Position numbers and translations under genes: made by a program
Assembly (NCBI GenBank): GCA_031367345.1
Contig: JANLPR010000194.1
Location: 1 to 62,912, forward strand
Reading direction: 5' to 3'
DNA: 62,912 nt
Source: JADKIH01 sp031367345
GTDB lineage: Bacteria; Bacteroidota; Bacteroidia; AKYH767-A; 2013-40CM-41-45
Shown here: positions 17,693-27,359 of the stretch, piece by piece
Layout: each line of letters starts with the position of its first letter
Numbering within the stretch: position 1 is the stretch's first letter
Notes under the pieces: model-generated
What the model saw: the letters and a program-made list of their open reading frames with translations, nothing else
The model's database searches: none
What the model was told of the DNA's origin: nothing

Positions 17693-18409
17693 ATGACACC
17701 GAACAAAATTACTCAACTCCTTTTATTGTTAGGTATAATGTTTTATTTCTCTGCTTGCAAAGACGATGAAGTGTTATTTCCCGAAAATTATAATCAGTTA
17801 ACACCATTCTACCCGATCGACTCCGGTTTCTGGATTGAATATAGTGTTGATTCAACCATCCATTTAAATATCGACGATCAATACCTTGTCGATACAAGTA
17901 TCGATGCTCATCATTTTAATCTTCGTGAACAAATTGATAGTTCTTTTATAGATGGTGAAGGGAAAATAGCTTGGATGGTTAGCAGATACAAGCGTGATGC
18001 AGACTCATTGCCTTGGCTATTTACTTCGATGTGGACTGCAAGATTATCGTCCACCTCTTTAGAAAGAGTAGAAGATAATCAACGCTATATTCGACTAACC
18101 TTTCCATTAAAATCTGGCCGTACTTGGAATGGAAATGCATACAATCTTTTAGGTGAAGCTGTGTATAAATATGAAGATGTTTATAGCCCTAAAATGTATT
18201 CTGCACTGAATTTTGATTCGACTGTAGTTGTCAATCAAGATGATTTTGTTTCTAATATTAGTCGTAGTGTAAAAGAAGAGGTCTATGGAAATCATATCGG
18301 TTTACTATACAAATCAATTGATAGCGTTCGTGTAGCTGCAACACCTGGAGGTATTATTATTCTTAACGGATTAGAATATAAACAAACAATTACCAATTAC
18401 AAACATTGA
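17693..18409 (+). CDS. Lipoprotein of unknown function
   Basis: The frame can begin at a TTG at 17663, overlapping the alkB-like gene, or at the ATG at 17693. I prefer the ATG because it gives a compact lipoprotein signal (hydrophobic ITQLLLLLGIMFYFSAC, lipobox Cys near residue 22). The mature protein of about 215 residues is predicted mostly beta (YPIDSGFWIEYSVDS, FPLKSGRTWNGNAY) and resembles other small Bacteroidota lipoproteins that I cannot assign to a named family. It sits between the AlkB-like and subtilase genes with almost no spacing. Confidence 0.72.
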   Translation: MTPNKITQLLLLLGIMFYFSACKDDEVLFPENYNQLTPFYPIDSGFWIEYSVDSTIHLNIDDQYLVDTSIDAHHFNLREQIDSSFIDGEGKIAWMVSRYKRDADSLPWLFTSMWTARLSSTSLERVEDNQRYIRLTFPLKSGRTWNGNAYNLLGEAVYKYEDVYSPKMYSALNFDSTVVVNQDDFVSNISRSVKEEVYGNHIGLLYKSIDSVRVAATPGGIIILNGLEYKQTITNYKH

Positions 18410-18411
18410 AA

Positions 18412-20058
18412 ATGAAAAGTAGTACGTTTATCCTAACAGTTGTTGCGTTCATTGGTCTAGCAATTGAAAGCAATGCTCAGAAATTTTTTATCCAGTTTAC
18501 TGATAAAAATAATTCATCTTTTTCAATTACTAATCCTTCTGGTTTTCTTACTCCCAGATCAATACAGCGGAGAGTGAATCAAGGGATCGCTATAACAGCA
18601 GAAGATCTTCCTGTCAATCAAAATTACATTGACAGTGTTATCTCAAAAGGAGCAATTGTTTTTACTCGGAGTAAATGGTTCAATGGTGTAACGGTTCAAT
18701 GCGATTCAACTGTGCTCGCACAAATTCAAGCATTGCCTTTTGTTTACAACTCGGTAAAAATTACTCGCAAAAGAAAAGATGGTAAAACAATCGATAAAAA
18801 TTCGGGAGTGCCTGTTAGTCTTCCTTCTGTTTTACGTACTAATTCTTTCAACTACGGCGGATCTTTTAATCAGATCAATTTGATGCAAGGTGATTATTTG
18901 CATGATATCGGATTTACAGGTAATGGAATGGTAATGGCTATCATTGATGCCGGTTTTTATCATGTTGATCAATTGATGACTTTCGATAGTCTTCGAAATA
19001 GAAATGGTATTTTGGGCACGTGGGATTTTGTCGATAATCAAGCTTCAGTTTACGAAGATGATACGCATGGTATGGAAGTGTTGTCTACCATTGCCGGAAA
19101 TACTCCGGGACAATTAGTAGGTACCGCTCCCAATGCTAATTTTTGGTTGCTTCGCTCTGAAGATGCCAACACTGAAAATATTATTGAAGAATATAATTGG
19201 GATGCAGCAGCGGAATTTGCAGATAGCGTTGGAGTAGATGTGATCTCTTCTTCGCTTGGCTATACCGATTTTGACGATCCAGCTGCTTCTCATACCTATG
19301 CCGATATGAATGGTCATACGTGTCCTTCGTCAATCGCTGCCGATATTGCTGTTGGAAAAGGAATGCTCGTATTGACAAGCGCAGGCAATTCAGGAAATAA
19401 TTCGTGGCATTACATCAGCGCACCTTCTGATGGGGATAGTGTTTTGAGTGTAGCGGCTGTTGATATGAATGGAAATTATGTTTCCTTCTCTTCGTATGGT
19501 CCGTCGAGCGATGGTGATGTAAAGCCAAACGTTGCAGCTAAAGGTGCTCAATCAACAATCGCAGATGCATTCGATAATATTGGAGTTGGTAGTGGCACTT
19601 CGTTTGCTTGTCCTATTTTAGCAGGCTCAGCAACGTGTTTCTGGCAAGCCTTTCCTAATTTAAAAGTAATGGAAGTTAAAAGAGCCATCGAGTTAAGTGC
19701 AAACTATTTTAATACGCCAACCGATACGTTGGGTTATGGAATCCCTAATTTTCATTTAGCTTATATAGCTGCAGGAACTCACGAAATGATTGCTCCGGAA
19801 GCTGAGTTTGTAGCTTATCCTAATCCATTCGTAGGTCAATTAAGTATTCACCTTTATAGTGAATCAAATAATTTTGTTATCGGAAATTTATATGATTTCG
19901 TCGGAAAAGAAATCGTTGAATTTAAATCTACGTTAATACCCGCAAGCTTTCAAAATATCGCAGTAGAAATTCCACAAGCAATTGGTGCAGGCATTTACTA
20001 TCTACGAGTAAAAGTAGGAGAGAAGACGTTTTCTCAAAAAGTTGTGAAACAAAATTAA
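18412..20058 (+). CDS. S8 subtilisin-like serine peptidase with T9SS sorting domain
   Basis: With the ATG at 18412 the protein has 548 residues: a signal peptide ending SNAQ, an N-terminal propeptide-like region, and a subtilase domain with catalytic Asp179 (AIIDAGF), His219 (DTHGMEV) and Ser397 (GTSFACP). The oxyanion-hole Asn sits in TSAGNSGNN. The final ~85 residues contain VAYPNPFVGQLSIHL, a type A sorting domain for T9SS export. It is therefore a secreted or surface-anchored protease. The gene starts three bases after the stop of the lipoprotein gene, so the two are likely cotranscribed. Confidence 0.9.
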   Translation: MKSSTFILTVVAFIGLAIESNAQKFFIQFTDKNNSSFSITNPSGFLTPRSIQRRVNQGIAITAEDLPVNQNYIDSVISKGAIVFTRSKWFNGVTVQCDSTVLAQIQALPFVYNSVKITRKRKDGKTIDKNSGVPVSLPSVLRTNSFNYGGSFNQINLMQGDYLHDIGFTGNGMVMAIIDAGFYHVDQLMTFDSLRNRNGILGTWDFVDNQASVYEDDTHGMEVLSTIAGNTPGQLVGTAPNANFWLLRSEDANTENIIEEYNWDAAAEFADSVGVDVISSSLGYTDFDDPAASHTYADMNGHTCPSSIAADIAVGKGMLVLTSAGNSGNNSWHYISAPSDGDSVLSVAAVDMNGNYVSFSSYGPSSDGDVKPNVAAKGAQSTIADAFDNIGVGSGTSFACPILAGSATCFWQAFPNLKVMEVKRAIELSANYFNTPTDTLGYGIPNFHLAYIAAGTHEMIAPEAEFVAYPNPFVGQLSIHLYSESNNFVIGNLYDFVGKEIVEFKSTLIPASFQNIAVEIPQAIGAGIYYLRVKVGEKTFSQKVVKQN

Positions 20059-20085
20059 GCTAAAGTAAATCAGAGCTAATTGTAA

Positions 20086-20328
20086 TTATTTTTTTTCATC
20101 GAAAATAGCATCAATGATACCGGATAATTTCGTGTCTTTTTCAGTTACGATATTTCCTGCGTCGTGTGTGCTTAGCCGAATCGTTACTTTGTTATACACA
20201 TTTGTCCATTCCGGATGATGATTCATTTTCTCCGCTTCAAAAGCAACTCTTGTCATAAATGCAAAAGCACTTTTGAAATCTTTAAACTGAAAAGTTTTTT
20301 CTAACTGATTATTTTGGTTCGACCACAT
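20086..20328 (-). CDS. 4a-hydroxytetrahydrobiopterin dehydratase (pterin-4a-carbinolamine dehydratase)
   Basis: The 80-residue protein matches the PCD/DCoH family. The signature with the three active-site residues is present: EAEKMNHHPEWTNVYNKV followed by LSTHDAG and VTEKD. The enzyme dehydrates 4a-hydroxytetrahydropterin during recycling of the cofactor used by aromatic amino acid hydroxylases. No hydroxylase gene is in the window. The gene follows trxB by 15 bases on the minus strand and is probably in the same transcript. Confidence 0.88.
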   Translation of the reverse strand: MWSNQNNQLEKTFQFKDFKSAFAFMTRVAFEAEKMNHHPEWTNVYNKVTIRLSTHDAGNIVTEKDTKLSGIIDAIFDEKK

Positions 20329-20343
20329 GACATTTATTTTAGA

Positions 20344-21288
20344 TCAATGAATTCCTTTGTCGGCTAAATATCTTTCAGCATCTATAGCCGCCATACAACC
20401 GGTTCCTGCCGCAGTTACTGCCTGACGATATGTTTTATCTGCCACATCGCCGGAAGCAAACACTCCATCAACATTGGTTCTTGTTGTACCCGGGATTGTA
20501 AGTACATAACCTACATCGTCGGTCTTTAAATAGTTTTTAAAAATATCTGAATTTGGTTGATGACCAATAGCAACAAAAAATCCGGTTACATCTAATTTAC
20601 GCTCTTCGCCTGTTGTTGTATTCTCAACCAAAACGCCTTCTACCGTTTTTGTTCCTAATATTTCTTTCGTATTTGTCTCCCATAATACTTCAATGTTCGG
20701 TGTATTCAAAACGCGGTGCTGCATCGCTTTACTCGCTCTCATTTCATCGCGACGAACGATCATATATACTTTCTTGCAAAGCTTTGCTAAATACGTTGCT
20801 TCTTCGGCAGCTGTATCTCCTGCGCCAACAATCGCTACGTCCTGTCCTCGAAAAAAATATCCGTCACACACTGCACATGCCGATACTCCAAAACCGTTTA
20901 AACGTTCTTCGCTTTCTATTCCTAACCATTTCGCTGAAGCTCCTGTGGCAATAATAACTGTATCGGCTGTTATCGTTTTGTTTTCATCAATTACCACTTT
21001 ATGGATTGGTCCTGAAAAGTCGACTGACGTTGCATAGCCGTATCTGATATCTGTACCAAATCGTTCGGCTTGTGCTTTGAAGTCTTCCATCATTTCCGGT
21101 CCTTGTGTTCCTTTCGGATAACCCGGATAATTTTCAACTTCGGTAGTAATAGTTAATTGTCCGCCGGGTTGTAAGCCTTGATACATTACCGGTTTTAAAT
21201 CTGCTCGTGCTGCATAAATAGCTGCTGTGTATCCAGCAGGACCTGAACCTATAATAAGGCATTTTACGTGTTCGTTCTCGTTACTCAT
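20344..21288 (-). CDS. trxB: Thioredoxin-disulfide reductase
   Basis: From the ATG at 21288 the protein has 314 residues. It shows the FAD-binding GSGPAGYTAAIYAARA motif near residue 13, the redox-active CAVCDGYF near 138, the NADPH-binding GAGDTAAEEA near 156, and the closing FAD motif VFASGDVADK near 277. A TTG eight codons upstream also keeps the frame open, but the ATG (MSNENEHVK) fits the family length. The enzyme reduces thioredoxin with NADPH in the cytoplasm. It precedes the pterin dehydratase gene by 15 bases. Confidence 0.93.
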   Translation of the reverse strand: MSNENEHVKCLIIGSGPAGYTAAIYAARADLKPVMYQGLQPGGQLTITTEVENYPGYPKGTQGPEMMEDFKAQAERFGTDIRYGYATSVDFSGPIHKVVIDENKTITADTVIIATGASAKWLGIESEERLNGFGVSACAVCDGYFFRGQDVAIVGAGDTAAEEATYLAKLCKKVYMIVRRDEMRASKAMQHRVLNTPNIEVLWETNTKEILGTKTVEGVLVENTTTGEERKLDVTGFFVAIGHQPNSDIFKNYLKTDDVGYVLTIPGTTRTNVDGVFASGDVADKTYRQAVTAAGTGCMAAIDAERYLADKGIH

Positions 21289-21369
21289 ATTGTGTTCTGA
21301 AATTGACTGCAAAGATGCAAATTTTTCAGTGAATGAGTGGCAGTTTATCGAAGGAATTAATTGAATTGA

Positions 21370-21412
21370 ACTGTAAAAAAAATGGCCGCCAATTATTGGC
21401 CGCCATTTTTTT
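21370..21412 (-). terminator. Rho-independent terminator
   Basis: A-tract, then AATGGC...GCCATT with an inner GCC/GGC pair, then a T-tract. The hairpin lies just beyond the 3' end of the minus-strand gene at 21434 and before trxB, so it most likely ends the cytochrome/FG-GAP transcript. The A and T flanks would also allow function on the other strand. Confidence 0.75.
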
Positions 21413-21433
21413 AATATAATTTAAATCAGTAAT

Positions 21434-24265
21434 CTATCGAACCACTATTTTATAGTTAACCGTCTGATCACCTTTTATAATTTGCAACTGATAAATGCCG
21501 GCTGCAAGATCTGAAATGTTCATTTTGTTACTTACTGCTTGGAATTTATCTGAACGAAGAATTCTCGATGCAGCATCAAATAAACGAACGGCTATCGGTG
21601 AATCTGTTTCTATCGTTAAAAATTCTTTCGCCGGATTTGGATAAACTGAAATACCTTTTACCAATGGATTGTTTATTCCTGTTGTAACATCTACTAACAC
21701 CGGAACTCTGTCGCTCGTACAGAAATACGATTGCTCTTGTACTTCCCAGTCATAGAAGTAGTAGTAATAATTCGCTCCTTGATTAGATCCGTTTATGCTT
21801 AATAAATTATTTACGCTATAAGGATAGGCAACACCGGCACTTGAACGTTGTAAGCGTGGTGATGCTGTACCTAGTGTATTTGTATTTACGGCAGCATTTG
21901 TAGTTAAATGATATGTTCCCGGAGCTAATGCAAAATTTAAATTCACTCTACTCGAATCGGTCGGAATATTTACCAATGCAGAATTGACAACAACGTTAGA
22001 GGCATCCAATAATTGAATCTCTCTTACACCTGCTGAATCAGTATATACTTTTACTGAATTCAACGTACAAGCTGTAGTAACTATAAAGTCAACTGTTCCA
22101 TTCGTTGTTCCTCCACTGTAATTAGTACCTTGATGTGAAGACATTCCAGTTAAAGAAATTGCTCCCGGATATGATTTTTCATTCTCCACCCAAAATGTTG
22201 TTGGTGTAGAAATAATTGGTGTAGTATAGCTACTTCCTGAATACAATAAAGTTCCTCCGGTTGATTGATCATACCAAGTAATTTGATCGCCTGTTGCATT
22301 CAACGTTACTGCTTGTGGCGACGAAATTGATGTTCCACTTGCAACCGGTAATGGTGCATTTAATACATCTACCAAGATAGGAGCAGAGGTAAAGCTACCA
22401 CATACTCCTTGAATTGTTACGGTATATAAACCCGATTCTGTAACAACTGCATTTTGATTTGAGCCTGCGTTATTCGACCATAGGTAGCCGTTAGCTGCTG
22501 TACTATTAAGAGTTACTGATCCGCCATGGCAGAAAACTAATTCTCCTGCTGCAGTTACTGTTGGTGTTTCATCAGGATTCACTGTTAGCGCAACTGTTGG
22601 TGATATATTTGAACATGTACCATCGCTCACTGTAACGCTGTATCCGGTTGCTACATTTACACTTATTGATTGTGTTGTTTCTCCATTCGACCAATTGTAA
22701 GTCGAGAAATTTGGTGATGCACTCAATGTTGTGTTTTGCCCATTACAAATTGCACTTGCTCCTTGAACCACATTTCCGCTTATCGAACATGTATTTTCAA
22801 TAACGGTTACAAATTGATTGGCTGTTAAATTTGTGAAACGTTGCTTTATACCTGAAGGAAATTGAACAATAGCTGAATCTACCATCGTCGCTGCGCCTAA
22901 TCCAAAATGACATTGTGATGAATTACATGTTCCGTAACTTTCTCCTGCTCTTACTTCACGAACTTGCGTTCCCCACGGTCCATAAATACTAACTCGTGCA
23001 CCAACTGCACTTATGTTAGAAACAGTTCCTTTTAGATCGAACGTGATAAAGTGATTGCCGTTTTTGTTATTCAAATATAACGCATCCGGTGTATTCGAAG
23101 GTGTTGTATAAACATTGCCATAAGATGTATAGAGATCTATAAATCCATCGTGATTTAAATCGCCTGTTGCAAACGATAACATTCCACCTGTTGCAAATAA
23201 TCCTGTTACCGGTGAAAATGTTTTATCTCCATTGTTTTTCCAGTACACCCAGTCTGATCCGGCTACCATGATGTCTACAAATCCGTCGTTGTCGAAATCT
23301 TCTAACACTGATTCAATTGGTGTAATGCTTGTTGTATTAAAATTTGTATTTGTTAATTCTGTAAAATGACCTGTTCCATCATTTTCAAGAATCTGACTTG
23401 TGTGATCATGATTGGTCAACATCAAATCTAAGTCTCCGTCATTGTCAATATCGTTGAAACTTGCAGTCCATGTTTGCCAGCCTTGATCAATGCCAAAGTT
23501 AGCTGCTTGCTCTGTGTAATGGTTTGTTCCGTCGTTTACAAATAATCGATTGATGCGACGAAGATCGGTAGGACTTGATGTACTCTGACGACAATGTGCA
23601 ACATACAAATCTAAATCGCCATCGTTATCAAAGTCAATCCATGTACTACCATAATTTCCTGAGTCTGCCGGATCGTTACCATAAGTAATTGTTGGATTCA
23701 CAGCAAAGTCTACATAAGTAGAGCTTAGCAAATTTCCCGCTCCATCGTTCATGTAAACATGTGCCGGCGCATTGTCATCACATGCAAATAGATCAATCCA
23801 TCCGTCGTTATTCATATCGCAGAATGTTGCATTCTGTAAAAAGAAGCCTGAGTTTGGAAGAACTTGCGACGATGAAGTAATACTTCCTCCACCACCAAAT
23901 AATTTCACAATAATTATTCCTGAAGCTGCATCTACCATCACATCTTTCCAACCATTCTGATCAACATCGGCAACAGTCATTGCCCATGCGCTGCTGTTCC
24001 CGCTATTCATAATGTAAAAATGAGAATACGTTCCATCCGCATTCTGCATTTCAATATTTAAATCTGTACCATTGTTTAAACGGATGATATCATCCAGTCC
24101 ATCGAAATTGATATCAGTAACTGCTACTGAACAGCCACTGAACATGTTTCCGGCAATTAATTTTGCATTCGAATTTGTAAATGCCAGTTGTGCGCTTGCG
24201 CTAAAACTTGCAATTACAATTCCCGCAATGGCAAAAAAAGATTTCACCTTTGTAGTTGTTTTCAT
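21434..24265 (-). CDS. Secreted FG-GAP/VCBS repeat protein with ASPIC/UnbV domain and T9SS tail
   Basis: The 943-residue protein has a signal peptide ending SASAQ. At least seven calcium-binding-like loops follow (DINFDGLDD, DVDQNGWKD, DMNNDGWID, DFDNDGDLD, DIDNDGDLD, DFDNDGFVD, DLNHDGFID), indicating a seven-bladed integrin-like propeller over residues 45-400. An ASPIC/UnbV domain at about 415-490 contains VGARVSIYGPWG and REVRAGESYGTCNSS. Ig-like and other beta regions follow, and the type A sorting domain begins near GISVYPNPAKEFL. It should be exported to the cell surface. It begins 24 bases after the five-heme cytochrome gene, so the two are almost certainly cotranscribed. Confidence 0.9.
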   Translation of the reverse strand: MKTTTKVKSFFAIAGIVIASFSASAQLAFTNSNAKLIAGNMFSGCSVAVTDINFDGLDDIIRLNNGTDLNIEMQNADGTYSHFYIMNSGNSSAWAMTVADVDQNGWKDVMVDAASGIIIVKLFGGGGSITSSSQVLPNSGFFLQNATFCDMNNDGWIDLFACDDNAPAHVYMNDGAGNLLSSTYVDFAVNPTITYGNDPADSGNYGSTWIDFDNDGDLDLYVAHCRQSTSSPTDLRRINRLFVNDGTNHYTEQAANFGIDQGWQTWTASFNDIDNDGDLDLMLTNHDHTSQILENDGTGHFTELTNTNFNTTSITPIESVLEDFDNDGFVDIMVAGSDWVYWKNNGDKTFSPVTGLFATGGMLSFATGDLNHDGFIDLYTSYGNVYTTPSNTPDALYLNNKNGNHFITFDLKGTVSNISAVGARVSIYGPWGTQVREVRAGESYGTCNSSQCHFGLGAATMVDSAIVQFPSGIKQRFTNLTANQFVTVIENTCSISGNVVQGASAICNGQNTTLSASPNFSTYNWSNGETTQSISVNVATGYSVTVSDGTCSNISPTVALTVNPDETPTVTAAGELVFCHGGSVTLNSTAANGYLWSNNAGSNQNAVVTESGLYTVTIQGVCGSFTSAPILVDVLNAPLPVASGTSISSPQAVTLNATGDQITWYDQSTGGTLLYSGSSYTTPIISTPTTFWVENEKSYPGAISLTGMSSHQGTNYSGGTTNGTVDFIVTTACTLNSVKVYTDSAGVREIQLLDASNVVVNSALVNIPTDSSRVNLNFALAPGTYHLTTNAAVNTNTLGTASPRLQRSSAGVAYPYSVNNLLSINGSNQGANYYYYFYDWEVQEQSYFCTSDRVPVLVDVTTGINNPLVKGISVYPNPAKEFLTIETDSPIAVRLFDAASRILRSDKFQAVSNKMNISDLAAGIYQLQIIKGDQTVNYKIVVR

Positions 24266-24289
24266 TTTGGTTTAGGTTGGGGTTTAGAT

Positions 24290-26227
24290 TTAGAGCGTAA
24301 TGACTTTCTTTACGATTGTCTGTGTGTTGGTGACGATACGAATGTAATAATTTCCTTTAATCTCAGGAAGGTTCATGATAAATGGATTGGACGCATTTCC
24401 AACTTTTTCATTTTGATACACAATTTCGCCTTTTGCATTGAAAATTTCAACTTTCCTAATCATTACTTCAGGACGGAAGGTCATAAATACTTCACCTGTT
24501 TCCGTTAATGTTGGGTAAATGACGATTGAATTGTCCAGATTTTTTTTGTCGATCGATGTTACGGTCAGTTGTAAACTATCCGAGGCCACAAGAAATGGGG
24601 TTCGGTCGGCTGCATAGTACATTGTCTTAAATGAATCGATTGCTGCTTGAGTATATGTAAACATTTCATCAACCCATTTTGGCGGAACTGACTGATAAAA
24701 AACATTGGTCACAATTTTTAATGAGCCGTTGAATGTTCCATCGATTGGCACGTTAAAATTTACATAGTCTATTCCTGTACCTTCAGTAATTCCATTCTTG
24801 TTGAAATCGATGTCAGCATTTGCGTCGGCAGAAATCATTACTGTATCGTAAGAAGCATGTGTTGTTGTAAAACCTACCGGTGGCAAGCGATTATCTTTTA
24901 AAAGTATGGCCGCTCGTTCTAAAACAGTCGTGAAATTTCCATTCACATCGCCCATTACCATTTCGTAGATCTGAGGAACGTTTGATTGATTAATTGTTGC
25001 GTGATGTATTTCGAAAGGTGCACTTTCTCCTACCACTCTGAATTCATTGTCAAATGTTCCTGACTTGAATATCGTATCGTTGTTGCTGTCGATTGCAAGA
25101 AATTGCAAAACAACTCTGCGTGATGGATAACCACTCGGAAACTTATGGCCAACTTTATTTTCTATTCGTACTCTGAAATAACCGGTATCACTTCTTGTAC
25201 TGTCAAACAACACATTCAAATTGATCGAACTTAGTCTAAGATTTGCAGCTGTTGCTTGTATTGTTGAATCAAAGCGTGCATCGGCAACATCAACTCGAAG
25301 ATCGGTTTTATTATTTTTAATCAGCTTCAACATAAAATGATTCGCTCCTGCAAACACATGCTGATTGAAAGGATAACGTGGCTGAAGTGCGGTGAAACCA
25401 TTTGCAATAACAACAGGAGTTGGCAGCTGCGGCATGTGACATGTCTGGCATTTAATATTATTTCCCGGAAAAGAAGAGTTCACAAATTCTTGATAAGTGG
25501 CTTGCTCCATAAAATGTTGGCCTGTTAAATTACCAGCAAGATCTGCCGTCTCTGTTATCAACGTATGACAAGGTGAACACGTTCGCGATTCTTCCATGTG
25601 AAAGCCATACGTAGGAGTGTAGCCTTCGTACAATTGCATAGGTCCGAAAAATGGATTGAGAAATGGACCATAGATAGTGCGGGTTGTATCGTAAGGAATT
25701 TCTCCGGAGTACATGCTACCAACAGTGGGGCCAATGGTATGACATCCCGAACAATTTACGCCATCCAGTCCTAAGGAATCGTTGATCACATCTGTGAGAC
25801 GGTATAAACCAAGTCCACGATAGAAATGATTGTAACGTCCGGTTGGTGCATGGCAACTGGTACATTTATCTTGCAGCTGACCTTCATGAGCCGGATTGAC
25901 TAGTATTTCATGATTTACTTTAGCTCGCCAAAAAGGATCTTTAGCACTCATCGCCATCATGCTACTTTCCCAATGAGAAACTAAATTGACATCGTTCCCG
26001 TCTTCATCGATATTTGAATTACCTAATGTATCATGACCATGACAACCGCGACAACTAGCAGAGGTAAGAAACCATTCACCGGGAACCAGTGGCGTTCGCA
26101 TCATACCGGAAAAATAAGCTAACTCTTCAGGCGTATGTTGATATGGTTGTGGCGTACTGCCGGGAGTAAAACTCAGCAACACAATAAATGTCACAATAAT
26201 CGAGAGGGCGAGTAAGGTTTTTTTCAC
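24290..26227 (-). CDS. Multiheme (five CxxCH) c-type cytochrome with T9SS sorting domain
   Basis: Five heme-binding motifs are visible: CRGCH, CTSCH, CSGCH, CSPCH and CQTCH, all in the first ~270 residues. They are followed by a beta-rich middle region (VRIENKVGHKFPSGYPSRR) and a C-terminal type A sorting domain (VIYPTLTETGEVFMTF ... NYYIRIV). The GTG at 26227 gives VKKTLLALSIIVTF, a normal signal anchor, and is preferred over an upstream TTG at 26296. The arrangement resembles the cytochrome c554-like multiheme family; HKFPSG is a frequent motif there. The downstream partner is an FG-GAP/ASPIC T9SS protein. The likely location is the periplasm and then the surface, with electron transfer as the role. 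Confidence 0.85.
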   Translation of the reverse strand: MKKTLLALSIIVTFIVLLSFTPGSTPQPYQHTPEELAYFSGMMRTPLVPGEWFLTSASCRGCHGHDTLGNSNIDEDGNDVNLVSHWESSMMAMSAKDPFWRAKVNHEILVNPAHEGQLQDKCTSCHAPTGRYNHFYRGLGLYRLTDVINDSLGLDGVNCSGCHTIGPTVGSMYSGEIPYDTTRTIYGPFLNPFFGPMQLYEGYTPTYGFHMEESRTCSPCHTLITETADLAGNLTGQHFMEQATYQEFVNSSFPGNNIKCQTCHMPQLPTPVVIANGFTALQPRYPFNQHVFAGANHFMLKLIKNNKTDLRVDVADARFDSTIQATAANLRLSSINLNVLFDSTRSDTGYFRVRIENKVGHKFPSGYPSRRVVLQFLAIDSNNDTIFKSGTFDNEFRVVGESAPFEIHHATINQSNVPQIYEMVMGDVNGNFTTVLERAAILLKDNRLPPVGFTTTHASYDTVMISADANADIDFNKNGITEGTGIDYVNFNVPIDGTFNGSLKIVTNVFYQSVPPKWVDEMFTYTQAAIDSFKTMYYAADRTPFLVASDSLQLTVTSIDKKNLDNSIVIYPTLTETGEVFMTFRPEVMIRKVEIFNAKGEIVYQNEKVGNASNPFIMNLPEIKGNYYIRIVTNTQTIVKKVITL

Positions 26228-26380
26228 CTTGAAGTAAGTGTGTTTGGAAAACTTTTTTTGGGAATACAAGTGTAGCGAAAATATAAATAGAAACAAAGGG
26301 GAATTAATTGAACACTCCCTGAATTTTTATTCAAATTTTGCGAAAATCACCTATGTAAACGAATTCAAGCTAACAATCGC

Positions 26381-26734
26381 TTAGCTCAGTTTGCGGTATT
26401 TGCTTGCGATATAATCTACAAAATCGGGATCTATTCCTTGAGCTCTCATTAGTGTTTGAATTTGGGCGCGATGATAGATCGAATGATAATTCAACTGAAG
26501 GGCGATATCTTTAGGTTTCGCTGCCCATTGTCCGCTGTCGAAGCCGATAAAAGTAACTTCTTTTTCTAAGTCTTCATCCGATTGAAATGTGAGATATTCG
26601 ATCCATAAGAGTAAACTTTTATTCCATTCTTGTTGGAGTTGTGCGAAGAGGTAAATGGGTTCCCTCCAACTCATCGGCGCAGAATCTGGATCTTGTTTAA
26701 CACGTGCCATCCATTTGTATTGGCAGTTGATCAA
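26381..26734 (-). pseudogene. DinB-family protein, 5' part broken by an in-frame stop
   Basis: The visible 117 residues match the C-terminal two thirds of a DinB/YfiT four-helix protein, with the conserved HSIYHRAQI near residue 83 and an end of DPDFVDYIAS. The family's first helix is missing and only a TTG is available as start. Reading upstream in the same frame gives LFSHL, then a TGA (26747-26749), then PDKSEAI, which is what an intact DinB protein would have there. A TAG lies further up at 26807-26809 and the intervening DNA is A-rich. This suggests a recent nonsense mutation plus decay of the 5' end, although a shortened functional protein or a sequencing error cannot be excluded. Confidence 0.65.
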
Positions 26735-27041
26735 ATGGCTGAAGAGTCAGATCGCTTCACTTTTATCGGGTAATAAAAATATTTTTTTCGAATTTTTTTT
26801 TATTTGCTACGTCGTTAAACTTAAACGTTTCAAGTAAATAATTTTTCATTTCCATAGGTGAAAATTGTATTTTTTTAAAAATTATTTTATTTCTGTATTA
26901 TTTCTAAATTGAGCAAAAAATATTTTTCAACGAATGGTTTCAATCAAAGGTCAAATAGTTATCATCGTAATAATTTAAACGACCATCATTATAAAATAGT
27001 CATTGGGTTTTTGTGTAAGGCTTTGAGTAACAAAAAAGGTC

Positions 27042-27359
27042 TTATTGAACAGTAACCGATCCCGTCATTCCACTGTGATGCTTACAATGATAAGCAAATG
27101 TTCCTGCAGTAGTAAAGGTGAATGAAAATGTTTTTGATTTCATCATGTCTCCACTTTCAAAAGTTCCTTTGTCGCTAGTAACAGTATGTGTTGATGATTC
27201 TTTATTGGTCCAGGTGATGGTAGTACCGCTGGAAATTGTGAGCGAAGATGGATTGAATTTAGTTCCATCCATAAAAACTTCATTGGGGCCGGGATTATCT
27301 TTTTTACAAGAAAAGAGAAAGAGAATAGCGAGTGCGATAAACACAATTTTTGTTTTCAT
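27042..27359 (-). CDS. Cupredoxin (plastocyanin/azurin-like) lipoprotein
   Basis: The 105-residue protein has a lipoprotein signal (LAILFLFSC, lipobox Cys near 18) and a small blue-copper domain: VFMDGTKFNPSSLTI, TITWTNKESSTHTVTSD with one copper His, and FAYHCKHHSGMTGSV carrying the Cys, His and Met ligands. It should bind one type 1 copper and shuttle electrons on the periplasmic side of a membrane. The gene is monocistronic by spacing; the five-heme cytochrome gene lies about 800 bases further on in the same direction, so a shared redox role is possible but only inferred. Confidence 0.9.
   Translation of the reverse strand: MKTKIVFIALAILFLFSCKKDNPGPNEVFMDGTKFNPSSLTISSGTTITWTNKESSTHTVTSDKGTFESGDMMKSKTFSFTFTTAGTFAYHCKHHSGMTGSVTVQ

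Noticed and set aside
20613..21037. Two plus-strand frames of about 113 residues over trxB
   Set aside because: They are shadows of trxB on the opposite strand.
26735..26809. TGA in DinB as selenocysteine
   Set aside because: The position lies in a helix of a family without selenocysteine, no SECIS-like hairpin was recognised next to it, and an upstream TAG shows general decay.
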